Source of the DNA: Nocardioides sambongensis
GTDB taxonomy: Bacteria > Actinomycetota > Actinomycetes > Propionibacteriales > Nocardioidaceae
Length of the DNA stretch: 64,000 nt
NCBI RefSeq assembly: GCF_006494815.1
Contig: NZ_CP041091.1
Coordinates: 3,672,501 to 3,736,500 of the forward strand
Direction of reading: 5' to 3'
Below, in pieces: positions 1 through 7,722 of the stretch. Below the pieces are notes generated by a model that saw only the letters and a list, made by a program, of their open reading frames with translations, was not told the origin of the DNA and ran no database searches. A program made the position numbers and the translations under genes. Positions within the stretch are counted from its first letter, which is position 1. Each line of letters starts with the position of its first letter.

Positions 1-1
1 G

Positions 2-298
2 CGGCTCTCCGTCTCCACCGGGTACGGCGTCGCCGAGCTCGTGGTGCACGGCGACGCGGACCTGGTCGGCAAGACGCTCGGCGAGGCGGGCCTGCGGGAC
101 CGCGACATCACCGTGCTCACCCTGCACCGCGGCACCTCGGTCATCCCGAACCCCTACCCGCGCCACGTGCTCGAGGCGGAGGACCGGCTGCTCTGCTTCG
201 GCAACCTGGAGGAGCTGCGGCGGATGATCCCGGAGCGCCGGCGCCGCCAGCGTCGGGTGAAGAAGCTGCCCAAGAAGCCCATCCACGACGAGGACTGA
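2..298 (+). CDS. TrkA-C/RCK domain protein, C-terminal fragment
   Basis: The gene enters from the left edge and only the last 98 codons are visible. The segment reads as an RCK_C (TrkA-C) domain: a GYGVAELVV strand, then a polar 'GKTLGEAGLRDRDITVLTL' region and a closing 'LEAEDRLLCFGNLEELRRM' strand-helix. Such domains bind small ligands and regulate potassium channels or transporters; here the N-terminal partner is outside the window, so a KTN-type potassium subunit, a cation/proton antiporter tail or a SLC13-type permease are all possible. The C-terminus is a basic tail rich in Arg and Lys. The family call is fairly secure, the exact function is not. Confidence 0.7.
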   Translation, partial: RLSVSTGYGVAELVVHGDADLVGKTLGEAGLRDRDITVLTLHRGTSVIPNPYPRHVLEAEDRLLCFGNLEELRRMIPERRRRQRRVKKLPKKPIHDED

Positions 299-335
299 GT
301 CTCGGGCCGGTCGGGTCTCGGGGCAGGATGGCCGC

Positions 336-1094
336 ATGACTGACGCCCCCGCCGAGCTGGTCCACCTCGACGTCGCCGACGGCGTCGCCACGATCACCCT
401 GGACTCGCCGCACAACCGCAACGCCCTCTCGAAGCAGCTGATCACCGAGCTGTCGGCCCACCTGGCCGCCGTGGACACCGACGACGCGGTGCGGGTGGTG
501 GTGCTGCGCTCCTCCGGCCGGGTCTTCTGCTCCGGCGCGGACCTCTCCGAGGCGTCGACGGTGCCGATGGAGGAGGGGGCGCGAGCGATCGTCGCGCTGC
601 AGCGCCAGATCGTCGCCCACGCCAAGCCGGTCGTGGTGGTGGTGGAGGGGGCGGCCCGGGCCGGCGGCATCGGCATCGTGGCGGCGGCGGATCTCGCGGT
701 CGTCGCCGAGGAGGCGACCTTCGCGCTGACCGAGGTCAAGCTCGGCCTGGCACCGGCGGTGATCTCGCTGACCGTGCTGCCCCGGATGACCTCGCGTGCG
801 GCCGGGCTGACCGCGCTGGGCGGGGAGGTCTTCACCGGGACGCAGGCCGCCGAGTTCGGCCTGGTCACCCGCGCCGTGCCGGCCGCGGAGCTGTCCGCCG
901 CGGTGGACGCCCAGGTGTCCTCGCTGGCCAGCGGCGCGCTGCAGGGTCTGCGGGAGACCAAGCAGCTGCTGGCCCGCGACCTGCTGGCCCGGATCGACTC
1001 CGACGGCGAGGAGCTGGTCCAGCTCAGCGCCCGGCTCTTCGGCTCCGACGCGGCCCGCGAGGCGATGACCGCCTTCCTGAGCCGCGGCAAGTAG
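336..1094 (+). CDS. Enoyl-CoA hydratase/isomerase (crotonase) family protein
   Basis: A 252-residue crotonase, the usual single-domain length. The first oxyanion-hole motif is FCSGADLSE near residues 63-71, and the second lies in GAARAGGIGIVAAADLAVV near 105-123. A glutamate in LTEVKLGLAP sits where the hydratase catalytic Glu is found. It probably hydrates or isomerises an acyl-CoA in fatty-acid, amino-acid or steroid side-chain catabolism; the substrate cannot be read from sequence. The ATG at 336 follows the upstream stop by 37 bases. A terminator-like palindrome begins seven bases after the stop, so it appears to be monocistronic or the end of its unit. Confidence 0.85.
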   Translation: MTDAPAELVHLDVADGVATITLDSPHNRNALSKQLITELSAHLAAVDTDDAVRVVVLRSSGRVFCSGADLSEASTVPMEEGARAIVALQRQIVAHAKPVVVVVEGAARAGGIGIVAAADLAVVAEEATFALTEVKLGLAPAVISLTVLPRMTSRAAGLTALGGEVFTGTQAAEFGLVTRAVPAAELSAAVDAQVSSLASGALQGLRETKQLLARDLLARIDSDGEELVQLSARLFGSDAAREAMTAFLSRGK

Positions 1095-1100
1095 TCACCG

Positions 1101-1137
1101 GTGCCGGTAGGTGTCATCAGGTGACACCGACCGGCAC
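1101..1137. repeat. Palindrome A1 (terminator-like, solo copy)
   Basis: A 16-bp stem with one mismatch and a 5-nt loop, starting 7 bases after the crotonase stop. Its 19-bp core (GGTGTCA, 5 nt, TGACACC) is the exact reverse complement of the core of the palindrome at 14986-15030 and shares both 7-bp arms with the one at 16071-16117. There is no T-run, so any terminator role would be of the U-less actinobacterial kind. The shared core shows it is a dispersed repeat and not just a random hairpin. Confidence 0.8.
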
Positions 1138-1164
1138 GACAAGGCGGTCCACGCGGCCATCCTC

Positions 1165-1178
1165 TAGAACCTGTTCTA
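1165..1178. promoter_or_regulatory. KstR-type operator
   Basis: The 14 bases TAGAACCTGTTCTA match the published KstR consensus TNNAACNNGTTNNA at every fixed position and form a perfect inverted repeat apart from the central dinucleotide. It sits 21 bases upstream of the GTG of the LLM oxidoreductase, suitable for blocking transcription. KstR is the TetR repressor of cholesterol catabolism in Mycobacterium and Rhodococcus. No steroid gene cluster lies in this window, so the regulator must be encoded elsewhere; a related TetR repressor with the same motif is also possible. Confidence 0.7.
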
Positions 1179-1199
1179 TTCCGGTCCTAGGGTGAGCGC

Positions 1200-2081
1200 G
1201 TGGACTTCGCGATGGTGACCGCCTACCAGCCGGTCGAGGACCTGATCCCGCTCGCCCGTGCGGCCGAGGAGGCCGGCTTCCGCTCGTTCAGCCTGGCCGA
1301 CCACGTGGTCGACCTGGAGGAGCTGGCCACGCCCTACCCCTACACCGCCGACGGCGCCCGCCGCTGGCCCACCGACGTCGACTGGCCCGACCCGTGGGTC
1401 ACCGTGGGCGCGCTGGCCGCGGTCACCGAGCGGCTGGAGTTCTTCACCTCCGTCTACGTCGCCGCCCTGCGCGACCCGTTCAGCGTGGCCAAGGCCGTCG
1501 GCACCGCGGCCGCGATCTCCGGCGGACGGGTCACCCTCGGCATCGGCGTCGGCTGGTGCCGGGAGGAGTTCGACCTGCTCGGCCGCGACTTCTCCACCCG
1601 CGGCCGGCGCACCGACGAGGGCCTGGCCCTGATGAAGGAGCTGTGGACGCCGGGCTGGACCGACTTCGACGGCGAGTTCTACTCCTGCGACCGCCTGGTG
1701 ATGCGCCCGCACCCGCCCGGCCCGATCCCGATCTGGGTGGGCGGCCTCTCCGACGTCGCGCTGCGTCGCGCCGCGCGCCACGACGGCTGGATCGGCGACA
1801 TGGCGACCGTGGACGAGGCGGTCGAGGTGGCCGGTCGGCTGCGCGAGCTGCGGGTCGCGGCGGGCATCGACCCGAGCACGCCGTACGACGTCGCGCCGGC
1901 GCTCACCGACGCGCTCACCCCCGACGACTTCCTGCGCGCGGTCGAGGGCGGCGTGACGCTGACCATGACGATGCCGTGGATGTACTACTACGGGCACCGG
2001 GCGACGCTGGAGCAGAAGCTCGAGGCGATCGAGCGGTTCCGCGCCGACGTGATGGAGCCGGTCTTCGCACGCACCCGCTGA
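1200..2081 (+). CDS. LLM-class F420-dependent oxidoreductase
   Basis: A 293-residue luciferase-like monooxygenase-fold protein resembling the actinobacterial F420-dependent (TIGR03619-like) branch. Visible hallmarks are DLIPLARAAEEAGFRSFSLADHV at the N-terminus, the GGRVTLGIGVGWCREEFDLLG core strand and PIPIWVGGLSDVALRRAARHDGW, which in the family lines the cofactor pocket. It probably reduces or oxidises an unsaturated or carbonyl substrate with F420; FMN use cannot be excluded. The start is GTG at 1200, directly behind the KstR-type operator, which links it by inference to steroid or lipid catabolism. Confidence 0.83.
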   Translation: MDFAMVTAYQPVEDLIPLARAAEEAGFRSFSLADHVVDLEELATPYPYTADGARRWPTDVDWPDPWVTVGALAAVTERLEFFTSVYVAALRDPFSVAKAVGTAAAISGGRVTLGIGVGWCREEFDLLGRDFSTRGRRTDEGLALMKELWTPGWTDFDGEFYSCDRLVMRPHPPGPIPIWVGGLSDVALRRAARHDGWIGDMATVDEAVEVAGRLRELRVAAGIDPSTPYDVAPALTDALTPDDFLRAVEGGVTLTMTMPWMYYYGHRATLEQKLEAIERFRADVMEPVFARTR

Positions 2082-2147
2082 CCGCGCACCGCGTCCGGTC
2101 GCGAAACCCGTTGGACGGTCTCGCGGCCGGCGCCTACCGTCCCGCGC

Positions 2148-2546
2148 ATGGCGATGTTCCACTCCCACACCACCATCGACTGCCACGACGCGTTCGCGCT
2201 CAGCGAGTGGTGGCGGGTCGCGCTCGACTACGCGATGGACGCCGACGACCCGAACCTGCCGGGCCACGAGGAGTGCATGATCCGCGACCCCGACTCCGGC
2301 CACTCGCTGCTCTTCATCGAGGTGCCCGACGCCGAGCTGCCGGCCAAGCGGGTCCACCTCGACCTGCGGCCCCGTGAGCGGACGCAGGACGACGAGGTCG
2401 GCTGGCTGGTCGGGCACGGTGCCACGATCCTCGCCGACCGCCGCGGCACGTACGGTCCCGGCACCGGGTGGGTGACCATGGCCGACCCCGAGGGGAACCA
2501 GTTCTGCGTGCTGCGCTCCCCGGCCGAGCTCGCCGCCGCGGACTGA
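2148..2546 (+). CDS. VOC (glyoxalase/bleomycin-resistance fold) family protein
   Basis: A 132-residue protein with the paired beta-alpha-beta-beta-beta modules of the vicinal oxygen chelate fold. It begins with a FHSHTTIDCHDAFALSEWW module and closes with the typical MADPEGNQFCVL strand. These small single-domain proteins act as dioxygenases, isomerases or binding proteins; the substrate is not recognisable. It follows the LLM oxidoreductase by 66 bases on the same strand but has no shared operator that I can see. Confidence 0.78.
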   Translation: MAMFHSHTTIDCHDAFALSEWWRVALDYAMDADDPNLPGHEECMIRDPDSGHSLLFIEVPDAELPAKRVHLDLRPRERTQDDEVGWLVGHGATILADRRGTYGPGTGWVTMADPEGNQFCVLRSPAELAAAD

Positions 2547-2614
2547 ACCGGGAGCGAGCCCGAGCGCACGGCGCACGCCGGATGCGACCGGCCGAGAAAA
2601 ACTCTCAGCAGCGA

Positions 2615-2641
2615 TGTCGAGATCCGGGGTGCCCCGGCGAC
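2615..2641 (+). promoter_or_regulatory. ECF42-type promoter of the DoxX-YciI-ECF42 operon
   Basis: TGTCGA at 2615-2620 and CGAC at 2638-2641 are separated by 17 bases. The published ECF42 promoter signature is TGTCGA at -35 with CGA/TC at -10. It lies 44 bases upstream of the first operon ATG at 2686. Because the third gene of the operon is itself an ECF42 sigma factor, this implies autoregulation. The match is seen; the assignment is inference from the published group consensus. Confidence 0.65.
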
Positions 2642-2685
2642 GTAGGGATGACAACGAGCTCATCACCGACACCGAGGAGCACCCC

Positions 2686-3114
2686 ATGAGCACCACAGCC
2701 ATCACCGACGACCGGGTCCCGCACACCGCCCGCAGCGCGGCCCGTCCCCACCCCCAGGTCGTCGCGGGCCGCATCATCACCGCCCTGGCGAGCGCCTTCC
2801 TGGCCTTCGACGCGACCACCCACCTGGCCCGCGAGACCCACGTCATGGAGTTCAACGCCGAGATCGGGGCACCCGCGTGGTTCCCGGTCGTTTGCGGCGC
2901 GGTGCTCGCCGTCTGCCTCGTCGGCTACCTGGTGCCGCGCACCCGGGCGATGGGGACGATCCTGCTCACGGCCTACCTCGGCGGGGCGTGCGCGATCAAC
3001 CTGGCCACGGCAGCGACGACCGCCAACGTCGTGTTCGCCGTCGCGATGGCCGTCCTGGTCTGGGCCGGGGCGTGGCCGCGCGACGCACGCCTGCGCGCAC
3101 TGCTGCAGAACTGA
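2686..3114 (+). CDS. DoxX-like membrane protein
   Basis: A 142-residue protein with four predicted membrane segments (roughly residues 24-40, 62-82, 88-108 and 112-132) of the DoxX-like family. The ATG at 2686 is preceded by GAGGAG, so it is preferred over an in-frame upstream ATG at 2614 that lies within the promoter. It is the first gene of a three-gene unit with a DGPF protein and an ECF42 sigma factor. DoxX-like proteins are frequent in such clusters and may serve as membrane redox or stress targets, but the function is unknown. Confidence 0.75.
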   Translation: MSTTAITDDRVPHTARSAARPHPQVVAGRIITALASAFLAFDATTHLARETHVMEFNAEIGAPAWFPVVCGAVLAVCLVGYLVPRTRAMGTILLTAYLGGACAINLATAATTANVVFAVAMAVLVWAGAWPRDARLRALLQN

Positions 3115-3144
3115 AACACTGAGCACGGACACGAGGAGACACCG

Positions 3145-3513
3145 ATGAAGTTCATCTGCATGGTCCACGAGACCCGCCGTCCGACCCCGGAGCCGCCGCC
3201 GGAGCTGTTCGCCGCGATCGGCGCACTGCAGGCGGAGAACACCGCCGACGGCAGCATCGTCGAGGTGGGCGGGCTGCGGCCGGTCCAGGAGGTCGGCGCG
3301 ATCGTCACCTTGACCGGCGGGTCGGTCAGCACCACCGACGGGCCGTTCGTGGAGACCAAGGAGCTGGTCGGCGGCTACGCCGTCTACGACGTCCCCGACG
3401 CCTCGGCCGCCGCCGAGAAGTCCGCCCGGTTCCTGGCGGTGCACCAGGAGGCGTGGCCGGGCTGGGAGGGCTGGATCGAGGTCCGCGCGTACTACGAGGC
3501 ACCCGCCCCGTGA
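3145..3513 (+). CDS. YciI/DGPF-domain protein
   Basis: A 122-residue member of the YCII family. The defining DGPF motif is present in STTDGPFVETKELVGGY near residues 64-80, together with the N-terminal strand MKFICMVHETR and the C-terminal VEVRAYYEAPAP. DGPF proteins are the signature genetic partner of ECF42 sigma factors and are thought to be enzymes or sensors of uncharacterised small molecules. It lies 30 bases after the DoxX-like gene and ends three bases before the sigma factor GTG, so all three genes are likely one transcript. Confidence 0.88.
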   Translation: MKFICMVHETRRPTPEPPPELFAAIGALQAENTADGSIVEVGGLRPVQEVGAIVTLTGGSVSTTDGPFVETKELVGGYAVYDVPDASAAAEKSARFLAVHQEAWPGWEGWIEVRAYYEAPAP

Positions 3514-3516
3514 TCG

Positions 3517-4770
3517 GTGGGCATGGACGCTGCTGACGCCGTCGAGGAGGCGTGGCGAACCGAGTCGCCACGCCTCCTCGGCGCGCTGCTGCGGATCACC
3601 CGCGACCTGGACCGCGCCGAGGACGTCGCCCAGGAGGCGCTCGCCCAGGCGCTGGCGCAGTGGCCCGAGAGCGGCGTACCCGACAACCCCGCGGCGTGGC
3701 TGATGACCACCGCCCGCCGGCGGGCGATGGATCTGTTCCGCGCCGGCGAGCGCCGGCAGCGCGCCTACGCCGAGGTCGCGGCCGGCGTCGGGGAGGCCGT
3801 CGAGGAGGCTGCCGAGGACGCCTACGTCGAGGACCATGTCGAGGACGACGTGCTGCGGCTGATGTTCCTGTGCTGCCATCCGTCGCTGAGCGACGACACC
3901 CGCACCGTGCTGACGCTGCGGATGGTCGCGGGACTCAGCAGCCGCGAGATCGCCCGCGCCTACCTGACCTCGGAGTCGACCGTGGCGACACGGATCTCCC
4001 GGGCCAAGCGGACCCTGGCGACCGCCCGAGCCGCGCTCGAGGAGGAGCCGGTCGGCGCCGAGCGGAAGGAGCGCCTCGCCTCGGTGATGGGCGTGATCTA
4101 CCTGCTCTTCAACGAGGGGTACGCCGCCACCGCGGGCGAGGACTGGATGCGTCCGGCGCTGTGCGCCGAGGCCGTCCGCGTCGCCGCCATCCTCGCCACC
4201 GTCGTCCCCGACGAGCCCGAGGCGCACGCGCTGCTGGCTCTGCTCGAGCTCCAGGCCTCGCGGCTGCCGGCCAGGATCGACGAGGATGGTGCGCCCGTGC
4301 TCCTCGACGACCAGGACCGCAGCCGCTGGGACGCCGCCGCCATCTCCCGCGGGTACGCCGCCCTCCGGATCGCGGGCGACCTGGGCGGCGACGGGCCCTA
4401 CGTCGTCCAGGCCGCGATCGCTGCCGAGCACGCCCGCGCGCCGTCGGTGGCCGCGACCGACTGGGTGCGGATCGCGGCGTTGTACGCCCGGCTCGCCCGC
4501 GCCACCGACTCAGCGGTGATCGAGCTCAACCGTGCGGTCGCCCTCGCGATGGCCTACGGAGCCGAGACCGGGCTGCGCGTCGTCGACGACCTCGCCGCGA
4601 CTCCCGCGCTGGCCGGCTACCACCTGCTGCCGGCCGTCCGCGGCGACCTGCTGGCCCGTCTCGGACGCGACGCCGAGGCGGCGGCGGAGTTCGCCCGCGC
4701 CGCCGCGCTCGCCGGCAACGACCGGGAGCGGGCGCTGCTGCAGGACCGTGCGGATCGGCTGTCGCGCTGA
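3517..4770 (+). CDS. ECF42-family RNA polymerase sigma factor with DUF6596 extension
   Basis: 417 residues from GTG 3517; ATG 3523 is an alternative start. The first about 170 residues hold sigma region 2 (LLGALLRITRDLDRAEDVAQEALAQAL) and region 4 (LTLRMVAGLSSREIARAYLTSESTVATRISRAK). The remaining about 230 residues form the helical DUF6596 extension typical of ECF42, which replaces a conventional anti-sigma factor. Coupling to the DGPF gene upstream is the hallmark of this group. It presumably transcribes its own operon from the promoter at 2615-2641. Confidence 0.9.
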   Translation: MGMDAADAVEEAWRTESPRLLGALLRITRDLDRAEDVAQEALAQALAQWPESGVPDNPAAWLMTTARRRAMDLFRAGERRQRAYAEVAAGVGEAVEEAAEDAYVEDHVEDDVLRLMFLCCHPSLSDDTRTVLTLRMVAGLSSREIARAYLTSESTVATRISRAKRTLATARAALEEEPVGAERKERLASVMGVIYLLFNEGYAATAGEDWMRPALCAEAVRVAAILATVVPDEPEAHALLALLELQASRLPARIDEDGAPVLLDDQDRSRWDAAAISRGYAALRIAGDLGGDGPYVVQAAIAAEHARAPSVAATDWVRIAALYARLARATDSAVIELNRAVALAMAYGAETGLRVVDDLAATPALAGYHLLPAVRGDLLARLGRDAEAAAEFARAAALAGNDRERALLQDRADRLSR

Positions 4771-4834
4771 TCGACCCGCCGCACCCGGGAATCAGCCCGC
4801 CTCGGGTAGAGTTTCTCCTCTTGTCGCAGGCGCT

Positions 4835-4850
4835 GTGACGTCGTCGTCAC
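4835..4850. promoter_or_regulatory. Inverted repeat upstream of helD-like gene
   Basis: GTGACG, 4 nt, CGTCAC: perfect 6-bp arms, 52 bases before the helD-like start. This is a plausible operator for a dimeric regulator. No family-specific consensus was recognised. Confidence 0.35.
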
Positions 4851-4901
4851 CGCCGCGCGCCACACCATGGGACGACGTGAGAACGGGCAGGGACGACACC
4901 G

Positions 4902-7130
4902 GTGACGGATGAGGTTGCCAAGCGGGAGATCGCGACCGAGCAGGCGTTCGTGGATCGGGTCTACACCCAGCTCGAACGCGCCGGTCACACGGCCCGGGGG
5001 CTCGCCGAGGAGGGCCACTCCCGCGGCCGGCTGGGCCACGAGGGCGGGTTGGTCGAGCGGGACGCGATGGTCTTCCAGGCGGCCAGACGGATGGCACAGC
5101 TCGACGCCGCCCACGAGGGCCTCGTCTTCGGGCGCCTGGACCTGACCGACGAGGTCGACCCCGCGCCCCGCTACGTGGGCCGGATCGGGCTGCGCGACGA
5201 CGACCACGAGTCCCTGCTGATCGACTGGCGCGCCCCTGCCGCCGCCGTCTTCTACCAGGCCACCGCCGCCACGCCGCAGAACGTGATCCGCCGGCGGGTG
5301 CTGCGTGCCGGCGGACGCGAGGTGCTCGGCGTCGAGGACGAGTTGCTGGACGCCGACGCCCAGGCGCGCGCGGAGCAGGCCGGCCGGGAGCTGCCGATCA
5401 TCGGCGAGGGCGCCCTGATGGCGCAGCTCTCCCGTGCCCGGGACCGCTCGATGCACTCGATCGTGGCGACCATCCAGGCCGAGCAGGACAAGGCGATCCG
5501 CGCTCCCAGCAAGGGTGTGGTCGCGATCTCCGGAGGCCCCGGCACCGGCAAGACGGTGGTCGCGCTGCACCGCGCGGCGTACCTGCTCTACACCGATCGT
5601 CGCCGCTACGAGTCCGGCGGCGTGCTGGTCGTCGGACCCTCGGGCGTCTTCATGCGCTACATCGAGCGGGTGCTGCCCAGCCTCGGCGAGACCGCGGTCG
5701 CGCTCCGCTCGCTCGGCGAGGTGGTCGACGGGGTCCGCGCCACCCGCCACGACGAGCCGGCGGTCGCCGACGTGAAGGGCTCGGCGCGGATGGCGGAGCT
5801 GATGCGCCGGGTCGCCCGCCAGCAGGCGCCCGGCTCCCCGCAGGAGTTCCGGGTCTTCTGGCGCGACGACCGGCTGGTGCTGGACCGGCGCCGACTCGGC
5901 CAGATCCGTCGCAGCCTGATGTCGCAGGGCCGCCGCAACAAGCAGGTCCCGCGGGTCTCCGCGGCCCTGCTCGACGCGCTGTGGCGACAGGTCCGCAGCG
6001 AGCGGGGTCGCGACCTGGGCCGCGAGGCGTTCGACGAGGACATGCTCGGGCGCCAGGACTTCCTCGACTTCGCGCTGGCCTGGTGGCCGCCGCTGGACGC
6101 GCCGATAGTGCTCACCTGGCTGCGCGACCCCGAGCTGCTGCACCGTGTCGCGGACGGACTGCTGAGCGCCGAGGAGCAGCAGCTGGTGCACAAGACCTGG
6201 GGTGAGCTCGACCCGGACCGTCCGATCGGCCCGCAGATCGCGATCGAGGACGTGCCGCTGCTCGACGAGCTGCGCTACCTGCTCGGCGACGTGCCGCAGC
6301 GCAGCGACGACGAGCGGGACGACCCGCTGGCGCTGATCGAGGGCGCGGTCGACATCCAGGAGCTGATGACCGCCGCGGACCGGGAGTTCGCCCCGTCCGG
6401 GCGCGCCTGGCGGCCGCCGACGCACAGCATCGAGGACGACGGCTACGCCCACGTGCTGATCGACGAGGCCCAGGACCTCACCCCGATGCAGTGGCGGATG
6501 GTCGGCCGTCGGGGCCGTACGGCGTCGTGGACCATCGTCGGCGACCCGGCGCAGTCCTCGTGGCCGGTGCCGGCCGAGGCCGCCGAGGCCCGCGCCGCCG
6601 CCCTGGAGCGCAAGGCGCTGCACGAGTTCCACCTCTCCACGAACTACCGCAACTCGGCCGAGATCTACGCCTACGCCGCCGCGTACGCCGAGCGGGTCGG
6701 GCTGGACGCCGACCTGCCGGACGCGGTGCGCCGTACCGGTGCGGAGCCGGTGGAGGTCACCCTGGACGACCCGGCGGGCCTCGAGGCGGCCACCCGCGCA
6801 GCGGTCGTCGAGATCGCCGGCCGGGTCGCCGGCACCGTCGGCATCGTGGTGCCGGCCGCCCGCCGCTCGGAGGTGAACTCCTGGCTCGCGTCCTGGCCCG
6901 AGCTGGCCGAGGACGCCCCGGCCGCCGCGGCCTCGGCCCGCGACGCGTCGCGCACTCCGTCGGGGGAGGACCGGGTCGTGGTGCTCACCGGGCTGGACAC
7001 CAAGGGCCTGGAGTTCGACGGGATCGTCGTGGTGCGCCCCCAAGAGATCGAGGGCGAGTCGCAGACCGGACGGGCGACGCTCTACGTCGTCCTCACCCGG
7101 GCCACCCAGCTGCTCACCACGGTCGGCTGA
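4902..7130 (+). CDS. HelD-like RNA polymerase recycling motor ATPase
   Basis: A 742-residue UvrD/Rep-like superfamily 1 protein. It has a coiled N-terminal arm (residues 1-60), a Walker A GGPGTGKT at 211-218, an IDEAQD Walker B/motif II at about 520-525, a GDPAQSSWPVP motif and a TGLDTKGLEFDGIVVV motif near the C-terminus. This arrangement is typical of HelD proteins, which pull stalled RNA polymerase off DNA and in some actinomycetes give rifamycin tolerance (HelR). A generic DNA helicase is less likely because of the N-terminal arm. The start is GTG. A hairpin follows the stop. Confidence 0.87.
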   Translation: MTDEVAKREIATEQAFVDRVYTQLERAGHTARGLAEEGHSRGRLGHEGGLVERDAMVFQAARRMAQLDAAHEGLVFGRLDLTDEVDPAPRYVGRIGLRDDDHESLLIDWRAPAAAVFYQATAATPQNVIRRRVLRAGGREVLGVEDELLDADAQARAEQAGRELPIIGEGALMAQLSRARDRSMHSIVATIQAEQDKAIRAPSKGVVAISGGPGTGKTVVALHRAAYLLYTDRRRYESGGVLVVGPSGVFMRYIERVLPSLGETAVALRSLGEVVDGVRATRHDEPAVADVKGSARMAELMRRVARQQAPGSPQEFRVFWRDDRLVLDRRRLGQIRRSLMSQGRRNKQVPRVSAALLDALWRQVRSERGRDLGREAFDEDMLGRQDFLDFALAWWPPLDAPIVLTWLRDPELLHRVADGLLSAEEQQLVHKTWGELDPDRPIGPQIAIEDVPLLDELRYLLGDVPQRSDDERDDPLALIEGAVDIQELMTAADREFAPSGRAWRPPTHSIEDDGYAHVLIDEAQDLTPMQWRMVGRRGRTASWTIVGDPAQSSWPVPAEAAEARAAALERKALHEFHLSTNYRNSAEIYAYAAAYAERVGLDADLPDAVRRTGAEPVEVTLDDPAGLEAATRAAVVEIAGRVAGTVGIVVPAARRSEVNSWLASWPELAEDAPAAAASARDASRTPSGEDRVVVLTGLDTKGLEFDGIVVVRPQEIEGESQTGRATLYVVLTRATQLLTTVG

Positions 7131-7158
7131 GCACGGCCGACCAGCCGGCACAGAAGAG

Positions 7159-7196
7159 GGGGTGGTCCGCCGTGTCCCCGGTCGACGGACCACCCC
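7159..7196. terminator. Hairpin between helD-like and LuxR-type genes
   Basis: A 14-bp stem with one mismatch (GGGGTGGTCCG arm and its complement) around a 10-nt loop, beginning 28 bases after the helD-like stop. It lies between two convergent genes and could terminate both. There is no T-run. Confidence 0.65.
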
Positions 7197-7254
7197 GTGC
7201 CTCGCGCGGCCTCCCACATGGCCTGACCGCGAGGATGATGCGGAACCTCCCCGG

Positions 7255-7508
7255 CTACCTGTCCCCCAGGCCTGGCGCAGGGTGAGGACCGCAAGCAGTC
7301 GCCGGTCGACGTCGGCCGACGGCGTGAGGTCGAGGGCGCGGAAGATCGCGCCAGCGTGCTGGGCGACGCCGTCCGGACTGGTGCCCATCCGTGCCGCGAT
7401 CGACTCCTCGGAGTGGCCGAGCGCGATCAGTCGCAGGGTGCGCAGGTCACGGTGGTCGAGCTGGCCGACGCGCGTCGTCGCCGCGGCGTAGGTCTGGTCC
7501 AGGCTCAT
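7255..7508 (-). CDS. Small LuxR-type HTH protein (apparent frameshift near the stop)
   Basis: About 84 residues once one base is restored. The ATG at 7508 leads into RVGQLDHRDLRTLRLIALGHSEESIAARMGTS, a GerE/LuxR-like helix-turn-helix, then AIFRALDLTPSADVDRRLLAVLTLRQAW. Read literally, the frame then runs on for hundreds of codons antisense to helD. Adding one G to the five-G run (7263-7267, C on the plus strand) ends the protein at LRQAWGDR and a TAG at 7255. It is divergent from the sigma factor gene of the CHAT island and may regulate it. No receiver domain is present. Confidence 0.6.
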
Positions 7509-7590
7509 CGTCGTCTCCTCGCAGAAGTAGGGGTGTTCGGCCGTGGGAGCGCCGGCCGAACACACCACCCAGAGCAGCCGGTACCCGTTC

Positions 7591-7649
7591 CTGATACGTC
7601 GCACCGGAAAAACTTTCCGCGGGACCGATCGGCCGGTCTCACGTATCAG
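7591..7649. promoter_or_regulatory. Nested inverted repeats in the divergent LuxR/sigma promoter
   Basis: Outer 9-bp perfect arms CTGATACGT (7591-7599) and ACGTATCAG (7641-7649) enclose an inner palindrome CGGAAA, 3 nt, TTTCCG at 7605-7619. The block lies midway between the divergent starts at 7508 and 7723. This is a strong candidate operator and promoter for the island; the binding protein is unknown, and the adjacent LuxR-type HTH protein is the natural suspect. Confidence 0.5.
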
Positions 7650-7722
7650 CGACGCTGGTCCGGCGCTCCTATCTGCGAGACGATGCACCCACAGGATTCC
7701 CGTCCCACGGGAGGAGCCGGGT

